A stretch of DNA of 64,000 bases from JBNKFQ01 sp050289385. GTDB taxonomy: Bacteria; Pseudomonadota; Gammaproteobacteria; Pseudomonadales; Porticoccaceae. Each line of letters opens with the position of its first letter. Positions within the stretch are counted from its first letter, which is position 1. The position numbers and the translations under genes were made by a program. Under the pieces are notes generated by a model. That model was not told the DNA's origin and made no database searches. It saw nothing but the letters and a program-made list of their open reading frames with translations. Location: NCBI GenBank assembly GCA_050289385.1, contig JBNKFQ010000281.1, forward strand, positions 1-64,000, given 5' to 3'. Shown piece after piece: positions 25,082 to 33,592 of this stretch.

Positions 25082-25738
25082 ATGAGCACAAGAGTAGCGG
25101 TAGTTTTGTCGGGCTGTGGTGTATTTGATGGTTCCGAGATTTACGAAACGGTCATAACACTATTACGGCTGGACCAAAATGACGCGCAAATACAATGTTT
25201 TGCGCCAAATATCTCCCAATTGCATGTCATTGACCACCAGACCGGTGAGGTTGCGGAAGGAGAAACCCGCAATGTGCTGGTGGAGGCGGCAAGACTGGCG
25301 CGTGGTGAAATCAGGGATTTGAAGGAGGCAAAGGCAGAGGATTTTGATGCCCTGATTGTGCCCGGTGGCTTCGGCGCGGCCAAGAACCTGAGTGACTTTG
25401 CGATAAAAGGGGCCGAAATGTCAGTTAATCCGGAATTTCTGGCATTCGCCCGAGATATGCATCAGCAGAACAAACCGGTTGGGCTGATCTGTATTGCACC
25501 TGTCATGAGTGCCAGAATTTTTGGTGAGGGCGTTGAATGCACAATTGGCAACGACAAGAATGTTGCTGGCGCCGTCGAAGCAACGGGAGCCAGGCACTGT
25601 GAGCGGTCGGTGGAGGACATTTGCGTCGACAAGGCCAACAAACTGGTCACTACGCCCGCTTACATGCTTGCCGGTCGTATCAGTGAGGCGGCAGCGGGGA
25701 TTAACAAGCTGGTGGATGCCGTACTGGATCTGGCATAG
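25082..25738 (+). CDS. elbB: ElbB-type DJ-1/PfpI superfamily glyoxalase
   Basis: A 218-residue protein. It begins STRVAVVLSGCGVFDGSEIYETV, the ElbB N-terminus, and has the nucleophile elbow in GLICIAPVM with the cysteine of the DJ-1/PfpI fold. DALIVPGGFGAAKNLSDFA is the second signature. Escherichia coli ElbB has low glyoxalase activity and was linked to isoprenoid synthesis by genetics. It stands as a single gene, with a perfect GCAAGTG/CACTTGC hairpin after its stop. Confidence 0.94.
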   Translation: MSTRVAVVLSGCGVFDGSEIYETVITLLRLDQNDAQIQCFAPNISQLHVIDHQTGEVAEGETRNVLVEAARLARGEIRDLKEAKAEDFDALIVPGGFGAAKNLSDFAIKGAEMSVNPEFLAFARDMHQQNKPVGLICIAPVMSARIFGEGVECTIGNDKNVAGAVEATGARHCERSVEDICVDKANKLVTTPAYMLAGRISEAAAGINKLVDAVLDLA

Positions 25739-25753
25739 GGTAAGCTGCCAGGT

Positions 25754-25769
25754 GCAAGTGAGCACTTGC
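25754..25769. repeat. Small perfect hairpin between elbB and the next gene
   Basis: GCAAGTG and CACTTGC pair around AG, 16 bases after the elbB stop. There is no T-run, so termination is doubtful. Confidence 0.5.
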
Positions 25770-25788
25770 GGTCTCGGAATTGCTTGTT

Positions 25789-26328
25789 ATGAAAGAAAAT
25801 GACGCACTGTGGCAATACTCCCGATGCTTGTATTCGAACCCTGACATCGAGCGGTGGTGTTTGTGGCTGCAGGACCAGCATGGCGCCAATGTCAATCTGG
25901 TGCTGTTTTGTTGCTTCGCAGGTGTCGTTGGTGTATCGCTTGACAAGGACGCCTTCAGGAAACTGGATGATCTGATTTGTGACTGGGACGAGACCGTCAT
26001 ACTGCCATTGCGAGCCATACGGCGAAACATGCGTCACAAACTACCATCGGGCGATTGGAGAACAGTCAGGCAAATAATCCAGCAAGCAGAACTTGCTGCA
26101 GAGCGGCAACTTCAAGGTGATCTGGCGCGGTGGTTGCCTGAGCAGGATTGTCGTTGTGACAATAGAGCGGAGCAGCTGATTCGTGACAATCTCAATGGCT
26201 ACCTGACATGGCGGGGCATTAACGGTTTTCATGAGCAGGGCTCTGAGCCTTTGGTAAACCCGCCTGATTTGACAGTAACCCCTGTAATTGAGGCTGCATT
26301 GCGCGCAGCGTCGACCATTTTGGGCTAG
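25789..26328 (+). CDS. TIGR02444 family protein
   Basis: A 179-residue protein of a gammaproteobacterial family of unknown function. It has LWQYSRCLYSNPDIERWCLWLQDQHGANVNLVLFC near the start and PLRAIRRNMRH in the middle, the two conserved patches. It looks soluble and helical. An in-frame ATG nine bases upstream (25780) would add MLV. It is placed after elbB and before two FKBP genes, with no strong operon signal. Confidence 0.85.
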   Translation: MKENDALWQYSRCLYSNPDIERWCLWLQDQHGANVNLVLFCCFAGVVGVSLDKDAFRKLDDLICDWDETVILPLRAIRRNMRHKLPSGDWRTVRQIIQQAELAAERQLQGDLARWLPEQDCRCDNRAEQLIRDNLNGYLTWRGINGFHEQGSEPLVNPPDLTVTPVIEAALRAASTILG

Positions 26329-26420
26329 AATGCCGCCCTTGCCAATTTATGTTAACTAACGTGCACTTCTCGAGCGATACCTGAGGTGTTTTACACAATA
26401 ACTATGGGAATTTGAATACT

Positions 26421-27218
26421 ATGAAGCATCTCAAAAGTTTTGCTGCAGTAGCGGTACTGGTATCAGTGACTGCCTGCGATCAATCCGGAAAAGTTGCCGA
26501 CAAGGCCGCTACGGGCGAATCCGCTGGTGACGGTTCGTCTCTGGTAACCCTTGAGCAAAAAATCAGCTATCTGGCGGCTACCGATTTTGCCAAGACGTTT
26601 CGCAGCCAGGGTGTTGAGCTGGACGCAGAAGCTGTGGCTATGGCAGTTAATGATGTTGTTAATGGCCAGGAAATGAGATTGAGCAAGGAAGTCATTGCTC
26701 AAGCCGTAGAATCTTTCAAGGAAAAGGCCGCTGCCCGGCAACAGGAGCAAGCCAAACAGCAAGAAGCGAATGAAGCGCTGGCGCAGGCCGAGCGAGAAAA
26801 GCTCGCTGAAGAGAACAACAAGGCTGGCGACGCTTTCTTGCTGGAAAATGGCAAGAAGGAAGGTGTTGTGACGCTGGAAAGCGGGTTGCAATACAAAGTC
26901 ATCGAAAAAGGCACAGGGCCAATACCGACATCCACTGATACCGTTAAAGTTCACTATCGCGGCACATTGCTGGACGGAACCGAATTTGACAGCTCTTACA
27001 AGAGAGATGTTCCCGCCACTTTTCAGGTAACACAAGTTATTGCCGGTTGGACAGAAGCCCTGCAGTTAATGCCCGAAGGCTCGAAATGGGAGCTTTATAT
27101 TCCCGGTGACCTGGCTTATGGGCCAGGTGGTATTGGTAAGATTGGCCCCAACGCCACGCTGATCTTTGAAGTGGCTTTGCTGGATGCCAGCGTGTCTGCG
27201 GAAGATTCAGGCCAATAA
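26421..27218 (+). CDS. FKBP-type peptidyl-prolyl isomerase, lipoprotein
   Basis: A 265-residue protein. The signal peptide ends in a lipobox VTAC, with Cys19 lipidated and Asp at +2. Residues about 45-150 are an FKBP_N dimerisation helix bundle (ISYLAATDFAKTF, then a long Gln/Glu/Ala-rich helix). The FKBP domain follows: VKVHYRGTLLDGTEFDSSY, VIAGWTEALQLMPEGSKWELYIP, and ending NATLIFEVALLD. This is the Mip/FkpA architecture, so an envelope folding helper. A TTG nine bases upstream (26412) is in frame, but the ATG is preferred. Confidence 0.93.
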   Translation: MKHLKSFAAVAVLVSVTACDQSGKVADKAATGESAGDGSSLVTLEQKISYLAATDFAKTFRSQGVELDAEAVAMAVNDVVNGQEMRLSKEVIAQAVESFKEKAAARQQEQAKQQEANEALAQAEREKLAEENNKAGDAFLLENGKKEGVVTLESGLQYKVIEKGTGPIPTSTDTVKVHYRGTLLDGTEFDSSYKRDVPATFQVTQVIAGWTEALQLMPEGSKWELYIPGDLAYGPGGIGKIGPNATLIFEVALLDASVSAEDSGQ

Positions 27219-27341
27219 GGCAAAAACACCCTCTATCTGTTGCGCCACCCTGTGAGGGTGGCGTGTCAATATCACGATCACGTCTGACCCGGACTCTCAA
27301 TAACCTGTCAGGTTACGGGAATCATTCGATAAGGAGGTACG

Positions 27342-28307
27342 GTGAATAGCAAACTAAGGTTATGGCTGGTTGCCGCGGCGGCGGGACTGGTCTTGACAGC
27401 TTGTGATAATACACCCGAAACGGCTGACACGACCGACGCCGTTGCCGTTCAGCCGGCAGAGCCGATACCGAATACACCAGCAAAAAACCTGGAGCTGGCC
27501 CGTCAGTTCCTGGCTGACAATTCTGAAGAGGAAGGCGTTATTACCCTGCCAGGCGGCTTGCAATACAAAGTGATCAAACAGGGCGCTGGGCCTTCGCCCG
27601 GGCCAACTGACAAGGTTGAAGTGCATTACCACGGCACGTTAATTGACGGCACGGTATTTGACAGTTCAATTGAACGCGGCACAAAGGCGACATTTCCCGT
27701 CAATGGCCTGATCAAGGGATGGGTTGAAGCCCTGCAGTTGATGTCAGAGGGTTCCAGGTGGATGTTGTATATTCCCCCGGAACTTGCCTATGGCACAAAA
27801 GGGGCCGGCGACCTGATCGGGCCGAACTCCGCGCTGATTTTTGATGTTGAGCTGTTCAAAATCCTTCCTGGTGATGCCGCCCCGGCCTCTGATGAATCTG
27901 CAGATGAAGCCGCCGTAAATCTCAAAGCTGGCCAGAAATTTCTGGCCGAAAATGCCGGGCAGAAGGGTGTTGTAACCTTGCCCAGCGGCTTGCAATACAA
28001 GGTCATAACTGAAGGCAGCGGCCCCCGGCCTGTGCCCTCAGACAAAGTTGAAGTGCATTATCACGGCACCTTGATAGACGGCACGGTGTTTGATAGCTCA
28101 ATAGACAGGGGTGAAACAATTACGTTTCCGGTGACCGGTGTTATCAAGGGGTGGGTCGAAGCACTGCAGCTTATGCCGGTTGGGTCCAGGTGGATGCTCT
28201 ATATCCCGGCAGATCTGGCATACGGGGAGCGCAGACGCAGCAAGGAAATAGGCCCCAATTCGGTACTGATCTTTGACGTTGAACTGATTGGAATCGTTGA
28301 AGACTGA
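27342..28307 (+). CDS. Lipoprotein with two tandem FKBP domains
   Basis: A 321-residue protein starting at GTG with a strong AAGGAGG site upstream. The signal peptide ends LTAC, Cys21, with Asp at +2. There is no long FKBP_N dimer helix; instead two FKBP domains follow each other (about 45-185 and 190-318). Both carry the identical VEVHYHGTLIDGTVFDSSI and WVEALQLM, so one is clearly a recent copy of the other. Key pocket residues (Asp of FDSS, Trp of KGWVEAL, Tyr of LAYG) are present in both, suggesting both are active. It lies 123 bases after the single-domain FKBP gene. Confidence 0.93.
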   Translation: MNSKLRLWLVAAAAGLVLTACDNTPETADTTDAVAVQPAEPIPNTPAKNLELARQFLADNSEEEGVITLPGGLQYKVIKQGAGPSPGPTDKVEVHYHGTLIDGTVFDSSIERGTKATFPVNGLIKGWVEALQLMSEGSRWMLYIPPELAYGTKGAGDLIGPNSALIFDVELFKILPGDAAPASDESADEAAVNLKAGQKFLAENAGQKGVVTLPSGLQYKVITEGSGPRPVPSDKVEVHYHGTLIDGTVFDSSIDRGETITFPVTGVIKGWVEALQLMPVGSRWMLYIPADLAYGERRRSKEIGPNSVLIFDVELIGIVED

Positions 28308-28320
28308 GGCCGACGGCCCA

Positions 28321-28370
28321 AACAAACCCCTTGATATGAGGGGCTTATTTGTGAGCCCGGGTAACCCGGG
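28321..28370. terminator. Hairpin pair between the FKBP gene and rsd
   Basis: ACAAACCCC and GGGGCTTATTTGT-type arms form one hairpin (CCCCT/AGGGG core, ACAAA/TTTGT outer), and GCCCGGG/CCCGGGC forms a second perfect 7-bp hairpin at 28355-28371. The two genes converge here, so these likely end both transcripts, though neither has a long T-run. Confidence 0.55.
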
Positions 28371-28374
28371 CGGT

Positions 28375-28842
28375 TTAACTGGCTATATCCTGATGTGCGG
28401 TATGCAGCACTTCAATCATGCGGTCTTCAGCCTCAAAACGCGTTGCCAGTGATTCCCCCAGTTGTGACAAATCGTCTGCCAGAGTATCCAAGTCATCTGT
28501 TTCCAGGTATTTGTCGTTAAAATCGAGAGATGACTGTGTTGTTGCATGTACTTGATCGAGAAGGCTGTGTGCTTCTTCAATAGCGTCTTTGTCACCAAAG
28601 GCCCGGCACTCTTCCATCAGCTGCTGATAAACTTCGAAATGACCAGCTGATATGTAATCTACCAGTAATTCACACAGAGACTGCAGTTTACTGCCGTGAT
28701 CCAGATTATCACTGTCAAATTCGTGTATGTTACTGAGGTTGCAGTAGTGGACCAGCATATCCTGGCGCGCCTGTAGCCAACGGTCAATGACGTCGCTTAC
28801 ACCACCCCACCGGTCACGGAGATTTTTGCAATTTTCTAGCAT
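28375..28842 (-). CDS. rsd: Anti-sigma-70 factor Rsd / AlgQ
   Basis: A 155-residue all-helical protein. The N-terminus MLENCKNLRDRWGGVSDVIDRWL, and then LLVDYISAGHFEVYQQL, are the Rsd/AlgQ signature, and EALATRFEAEDRMI-like residues end the family core (LATRFEAEDRMIEVL). Rsd binds region 4 of sigma-70 in stationary phase; AlgQ in Pseudomonas also affects alginate and siderophore genes. The frame extends upstream to 28872, but the ATG at 28842 matches homologues. dsbB lies next to it on the same strand, as in Pseudomonas (algQ beside dsbH). Confidence 0.92.
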   Translation of the reverse strand: MLENCKNLRDRWGGVSDVIDRWLQARQDMLVHYCNLSNIHEFDSDNLDHGSKLQSLCELLVDYISAGHFEVYQQLMEECRAFGDKDAIEEAHSLLDQVHATTQSSLDFNDKYLETDDLDTLADDLSQLGESLATRFEAEDRMIEVLHTAHQDIAS

Positions 28843-29037
28843 AAAGTATGGTCCTTCGCCCAATTGGAACAATATTGGAACTATCAGTCGGCATTCTAGA
28901 ACGTTTTGCCGATCAGGGTAATCTCTCTATAAGCAATATTTGTGAACCATGCGTCCTGTAATTCTATCCACACGACTGGCGCTGCCAGAATCAGCCTCAA
29001 GGCGGTTGTGGACATGTCAGACCGCAGGCTGTGTAAA

Positions 29038-29535
29038 TTATCTGCCGATGTTGGCTAGCCGAAACAGTTGCCAGATAGCAATTGCTGCAAGACCAATAAA
29101 GCATACCAGAGTCCAGCCCGGGATGCTGAGGCCGAGAAATACCCACTGGACTTCGGCGCAGTTGCCATCACCCTGCAGCAGTTCTTTCAGGGCATTGCCA
29201 AACGTATGTACTTCAAAGAGATAGTCCACTGATACGCCGCATTCGGGTATCTGATCTTCCGGCAGGCTCTGCAACCACAGCTGTTTGCCGGAAAAAAAAC
29301 TGCCTGCAAGAGCCATGACCGCAACCAGCACTGAGTAAATTCGTTTGCCGATAACCCCCGGGTTGTGAAGAAAGGCCAGCAAAGCCCCCGAGCCAGTGGC
29401 AATAACAAACACGCGTTGCAGAATACACATATAACAGGGCTCAAGGCCCATGACCCGCTGCATGTACAGAGCGGTAAGGATCAAACAAGTACAAATGGCA
29501 AAAACAAGCAGGAAAAAGGTTCTTACACTGGGCAT
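29038..29535 (-). CDS. dsbB: Disulfide bond formation protein DsbB
   Basis: A 165-residue inner-membrane protein with four helices. Cys34 and Cys37 form the quinone-linked EPCYMC pair; Cys99 (IPECG) and Cys126 (GNCAE) form the second pair that reoxidises DsbA. Length and spacing are standard. It passes electrons from DsbA to ubiquinone. It lies between rsd and gshA on the same strand, with gaps large enough for separate promoters. Confidence 0.95.
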   Translation of the reverse strand: MPSVRTFFLLVFAICTCLILTALYMQRVMGLEPCYMCILQRVFVIATGSGALLAFLHNPGVIGKRIYSVLVAVMALAGSFFSGKQLWLQSLPEDQIPECGVSVDYLFEVHTFGNALKELLQGDGNCAEVQWVFLGLSIPGWTLVCFIGLAAIAIWQLFRLANIGR

Positions 29536-29650
29536 GGTAAATCCTGTTTATACTTGAACAGCGGCCCGAAAGAGGGGGCTAGTATGTCAGAAATCAAAGC
29601 TTGGGCGCAATGTGAAATACCGCGGTCAGGCAGGTATCGTCACCGTGTTG

Positions 29651-31279
29651 TCAGCGCGTTAGCTCAAAGTCGTAACCCTTGTAAAAGTTGTTGAGAAAAT
29701 CGTCAAAAGACAGCGTATCTTTTGCTTCAATCTCCCGCTGCTGTTCAAGCGATTTGGCCGCTTGTTCCCGCAGGCTTTCATTCATGGCCGGGTCAACAGG
29801 CGTGTCGAGAAAGTATTCCCGGCGCTGGCGCGCGTGTTTCAGGGCGGTCTGAAAGTAGCTGCTGCTGTTTTCCTGCATTTCATTCAGAAGCCGGGCGGCA
29901 GGACTCAGCTCAGGTTGTCGGGACTGATTCAGCATGGCATGCAGGGCGGAGCTGTAACTGGTCGATTTATGGGCATCATCCAGCAACTGCGCAACAGGAG
30001 CCAGGTCATCCAGAAGTGCGCCGGCCCAGTCCGACAACAGGGCTTCTCCTCCATTATTGTGCAGTCGAAGCTGAGGATTGCGACCGCTGTATACCAGGCG
30101 GCGCTGGTTTTCGAGGATGTGATGGTACTCCTGTGTTGTGGAGTCCGGGCTGTCCAGCAGCAGGCAATACAACAGAAATATATCCATAAAGCGCATCTGC
30201 CGGGCATCAATACCGACTGGCAGGTAAGGGTTGAGGTCAAGACAGCGCACTTCGATATATTCCACGCCCCGCTCCCACAAGGCCCCCACAGGTGTTTCGC
30301 AAGTGCGGGTTGTGCGCTTGGGGCGAATTGCGCTGTAAAACTCGTTTTCAATTTGCAGTAAATGGGTATTGAGTTGACGGTATTCGCCCCCGGGGCCCTT
30401 CAAGCCAATCTTCTCGTAAGGTGCGTACGGTTGTGTCAGGGCATTGCGCAGGGTAGCAATATAGTTCTCCAGACTGTTGTAGCAGACGATGAGAGAATCC
30501 TGGGCATGGCTCTGGTAGCCGAGATCGCCCATTCGAAGGGATGTGGCGTCGGGCATAAACAGGGTGTGCTGGTCATTGTCGATCGGTTGCAAACGGTGGT
30601 TGCGTCCCGCTACGAAGCTGCGGCAAACCGCGGGTGATGCCCCGAACAAATAGAGCAACAACCAGAAATAACGGCGGAAATTGCGAATCAGAGCAAAATA
30701 ACCGGATGTTTTATAGTCCTGCAGAGTGCCCGTATTGCTCTCGTTTTGCTGCAAGGTTTGCCAGATGCTGTCGGGCAAAGAAAAATTGTAATGAATACCG
30801 GCGATGGCCTGCATCAGACGGCCATAGCGATGACCAAGACCAATGCGGTAAATCTGCTTCATCCTGCCGATATTGGAGCTTCCGTATTTTGCTTCCGGTA
30901 TATCGCTGTCCTGACAAAGCTGGCAGGGCATACTGTTTACCCAAAGCAGTTCGTCGCCAATATGAGAGAAGGTGTAACGATGAAGCGTCTCCAGGGTGTC
31001 CAGAGTCTGTTCGACCGAGGTGGAGGGGGGCGTTATAAACTCCAGCAGAGCCTCTGAAAAGTCCGTCGTGATTTCGGAGTGAGTAAGTGCAGAGCCCAGT
31101 GCTTCGGGGTGAGGTGTTAGTGCAAGCGTTCCGTCAGGCGTTACTCGCAGGCTTTCTTTTTCGACACCACGTACGATATCTCTCACATGGGGCAGATGCT
31201 GCGGCATTGCCAACAGCTCCAGGCGTTCTTTCAGTTGAGACTTGAGCGGCGAGTTGGGCGAAGGCTTGGTGTTGAACAA
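29651..31279 (-). CDS. gshA: Glutamate-cysteine ligase
   Basis: A 542-residue enzyme of the gammaproteobacterial GshA type, making gamma-glutamylcysteine, the first step to glutathione. Signatures are RGVEKESLRVTPDG, HSEITTDFSEALLEFITPP, HIGDELLWVNSMPC and YIEVRCLDLNPYLPVGID. A variable N-terminal 30 residues precede the core. It starts 16 bases after the end of the upstream hypothetical gene at 31296, so the two may be cotranscribed. Glutathione supply may also support the redox and arsenic genes further along, but that is inference. Confidence 0.95.
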   Translation of the reverse strand: MFNTKPSPNSPLKSQLKERLELLAMPQHLPHVRDIVRGVEKESLRVTPDGTLALTPHPEALGSALTHSEITTDFSEALLEFITPPSTSVEQTLDTLETLHRYTFSHIGDELLWVNSMPCQLCQDSDIPEAKYGSSNIGRMKQIYRIGLGHRYGRLMQAIAGIHYNFSLPDSIWQTLQQNESNTGTLQDYKTSGYFALIRNFRRYFWLLLYLFGASPAVCRSFVAGRNHRLQPIDNDQHTLFMPDATSLRMGDLGYQSHAQDSLIVCYNSLENYIATLRNALTQPYAPYEKIGLKGPGGEYRQLNTHLLQIENEFYSAIRPKRTTRTCETPVGALWERGVEYIEVRCLDLNPYLPVGIDARQMRFMDIFLLYCLLLDSPDSTTQEYHHILENQRRLVYSGRNPQLRLHNNGGEALLSDWAGALLDDLAPVAQLLDDAHKSTSYSSALHAMLNQSRQPELSPAARLLNEMQENSSSYFQTALKHARQRREYFLDTPVDPAMNESLREQAAKSLEQQREIEAKDTLSFDDFLNNFYKGYDFELTR

Positions 31280-31295
31280 TGCGTTGTTTCCTGCG

Positions 31296-31679
31296 TTACG
31301 CCGGGATATTGTCGTTGGTCAGGTCAGTTTCTGTGCGGGTTTCCGGCTCGCTATCCATGCCATCGATCGCGATTTCTTCCTGATCGGACTCAGACTCTAT
31401 CGGGGCAAGGTTATCTGTTTCATCAATCCCGATATCCGGGTTTTTGTCGGCAGAGGCCTTCGTCACTTCTGACAAGACAGGACGCCCCCTGTTATCCAGT
31501 TCACACGCCACAACCATGCCCCGTAGCGTGTGGTCTTTGGCGTTCATCTCAATCAGTTGATTGAGTGCACCATCATAGTGTTTGCTACTGAACAGTTGGT
31601 TGGTGTCACCGCCTGCGCTCCATTCTCCGTCTCTGGTCAAAAACTGATCGTGCTGGTTTTGTAAAATAAACAACGGCAT
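31296..31679 (-). CDS. Conserved hypothetical acidic protein
   Basis: A 127-residue protein I cannot place in a named family. The first 75 residues look folded (LFILQNQHDQFLTRDGEW, then YDGALNQLIEMNAKDHTLRG). The last 50 are very acidic and low in complexity (PIESESDQEEIAIDGMDSE). No signal peptide or membrane helix is seen. It directly precedes gshA on the same strand. Confidence 0.6.
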   Translation of the reverse strand: MPLFILQNQHDQFLTRDGEWSAGGDTNQLFSSKHYDGALNQLIEMNAKDHTLRGMVVACELDNRGRPVLSEVTKASADKNPDIGIDETDNLAPIESESDQEEIAIDGMDSEPETRTETDLTNDNIPA

Positions 31680-31888
31680 GCCTGGCTAAAACTCTTGATT
31701 GAAATGCTGCCATTCTAACTGATAGCAGAGCTGAGAACGAAGCACTCCTTGATTCTAAATTTTGTGAGCGGGATTCGCTATCGACTATCTGGAAAATACG
31801 TTGAATTGCCAATAATGCGGGTTTAGTGGTTGTGAGGGGCAGGTTGGCGCTCGAATTCGGGGACGATGTTGCTTGAATAGTCTCATGT

Positions 31889-31918
31889 CTAAAGGCGGCT
31901 AAAGGTGGCTCCACCTTT
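31889..31918. repeat. 10-base tandem repeat and 8-bp hairpin
   Basis: CTAAAGGCGG and CTAAAGGTGG lie in tandem from 31889, and AAAGGTGG/CCACCTTT (31901-31918) form a tight hairpin with only CT between the arms. It lies in the gap between the hypothetical gene and the glycosyltransferase remains. Confidence 0.65.
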
Positions 31919-31984
31919 GCAGTTGCTCTTCATTGAGGGTACCCGTTGCCGGGCATTGGCAGGTGCTCAAAAAAGCCGGGTAAT

Positions 31985-32539
31985 ACCTTGAAAATATAAT
32001 GAAACTTTTTAGCAATTCGCGAATTGCGCTTGGTGACTCAAAAGGCAGGTACACCAGGTAGAAATTTTTTCTATGTCTGTCGAGGAGGATATTGGCTGGA
32101 GCAAAAAAACGAGTCAGTTATCGCACAAACTGATTGCCGCGGTGCTGTGGAATATCGTGCATCAAGGCGTACTGATGGCCAAGTCCTATCACTGTTTTTC
32201 CGGCAGCTCGGCCTGCCCATGTGCTTACAGGTTCAAAGTCAGTAATAATCAGATCGTAGTCTGCTACATCGAGCTTTTTCACTTCGTCAAAAAAACAATA
32301 AAGGCTTGATGATTTTAAGTGTGCGAAGTGGAGCAATTTTTCCGGCACGAGTGCAAAAAGTCAGCCCTTTGCGGCAGCGGTAGTTGCCAAATGGTTCCAT
32401 GTCGAACAGTTTTTTCCGGATCGCGTCCGGAAAACAGATAGTCGACATCCAGTCCGGCCTTGTTGAATGTGGGCGCCATAGCACGGGCACGGGTAACGTG
32501 CCCGTTCCCGGTAGCTTGTGCACCGTACAAAATTTTCAT
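31985..32539 (-). pseudogene. Broken MJ1255/VC2487-type glycosyltransferase gene
   Basis: Reading leftward from 32539, the pieces of one protein appear in changing frames. First MKILYGAQATGNGHVTRARA and YLFSGRDPEK; next, shifted, FDMEPFGNYRCRKGLTF; next, shifted, ADYDLIITDFEPVSTWAG and VIGLGHQYALMHDIP; finally LTRFFAPANILLD and FYLVYLPFESPSAIRELL. Together they follow the order of the TIGR00661 glycosyltransferase family. The gene carries at least three frameshifts, a deletion between the last two pieces, and lacks the C-terminal third. The PAP2 gene next to it is intact. The exact left end is uncertain. Confidence 0.85.
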
Positions 32540-32617
32540 TGCGCTTGTCCTTCTTTGCTTTAACGGCCTGCAATAACGCTTTTCAGTTTTTATTGCGGTA
32601 TACATATGGCTGCCAGA

Positions 32618-33178
32618 TCAGATCCAGGCCAGCGTCAGTGAAGCAATACTGGTGCCCATTGCCGCACCGGCCAGAATATCTGTAGGAAAATGCACACCGA
32701 GAAATACGCGGGATGTGCCAACCAGACAAGCCCACGGGTAGAGCAGCCAAAGAAGCGGCACAAAGAAGTGGCACAATACGCCAGCAACCAAAAAGGCTGC
32801 CGAAGTATGCCCGGAAGGTAGACTGAATTTGTCTGCCGGGATGATGTGGCTCTTGAATTCCGGAAGCGCATCTGCCGGGCGGTTGCGTTTGAGCAGGTTC
32901 TTTAGTGAAAAGTATGCCGAACGCTCAATGACAAAACCGATAATCAGTGCCCAAAACGCCGTCTTACCGGCGGTCCCGGCTAACCAAAACAGGGCAATAG
33001 CGATAATCGGGTAGGCGTAACCGTCTGCAGTGCGCGAAATGTTGCGACTTAACCCCGACCAGAGCCGCAGGCGTTTCCGCCGCATGCACCACAGAAAGGT
33101 GCGTACGTCGAACTGATGGATAGCCTGCAATATGCGCATATTTGCCTGTTGTTTGTACTCCGTCACTTCTGTGCCCAT
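32618..33178 (-). CDS. PAP2 family phosphatase, membrane protein
   Basis: A 186-residue protein with about five membrane helices. All three phosphatase motifs are present: KNLLKRNRP (Lys93-Pro101), PSGH (121-124) and SRVFLGVHFPTD (156-167), with catalytic His124 and His163. Such enzymes remove phosphate from lipids such as undecaprenyl pyrophosphate or phosphatidate. The neighbour downstream is the broken glycosyltransferase. An internal ATG at 33139 (MRILQAIHQFD) is another possible start. Confidence 0.85.
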   Translation of the reverse strand: MGTEVTEYKQQANMRILQAIHQFDVRTFLWCMRRKRLRLWSGLSRNISRTADGYAYPIIAIALFWLAGTAGKTAFWALIIGFVIERSAYFSLKNLLKRNRPADALPEFKSHIIPADKFSLPSGHTSAAFLVAGVLCHFFVPLLWLLYPWACLVGTSRVFLGVHFPTDILAGAAMGTSIASLTLAWI

Positions 33179-33592
33179 GAGCGGGGATTTTGAAAAAGCT
33201 GTGTGACGATATGGTGCCTGAATTATGACAGGTTTGTGATCAGGTTGAGAGGTTCAAATCAAACTCTGGTCCGATTCCGGCCAGGGGCATGCATCACAGC
33301 GGGGACTCTCTGCCGGTTGCTATATCTGGAATATATAGCTGGACGGGGCTCATGAATCATCGACACCATGACTGTTTTGCCGGAATCGGGAATGAGGCGT
33401 GATAATGTTGATAAAAGCGGGATTATGATTCTAGCTGCGTAAAATGTGGCTGTTGCAGCGCCGCAAAACGGCGCAAACCTGCTCCGGGCGGGTCGAGAAC
33501 CGGTAAATCTGTGTAAAAGTACGTAAAGCGGCTTAATACTTCCAGCTTGTTTCCGATAATCTGCCTGTCATTGTAGGAGCACAGGGCCTGAT
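33179..33592. other. Intergenic region upstream of the efflux genes
   Basis: No ORF of note. Two inverted repeats stand out: GCTATAT/ATATAGC around CTGGAAT (33319-33339), which has the look of a dimeric repressor site, and GCGCCG/CGGCGC around CAAAA (33458-33474). The promoter of the efflux genes should be here, but I see no clear -35/-10 pair. Confidence 0.45.

Noticed and set aside
31606..31914. 102-codon minus-strand frame next to the glycosyltransferase remains
   Set aside because: It overlaps the real hypothetical gene in another frame and has no similarity to the missing C-terminal part of the glycosyltransferase.
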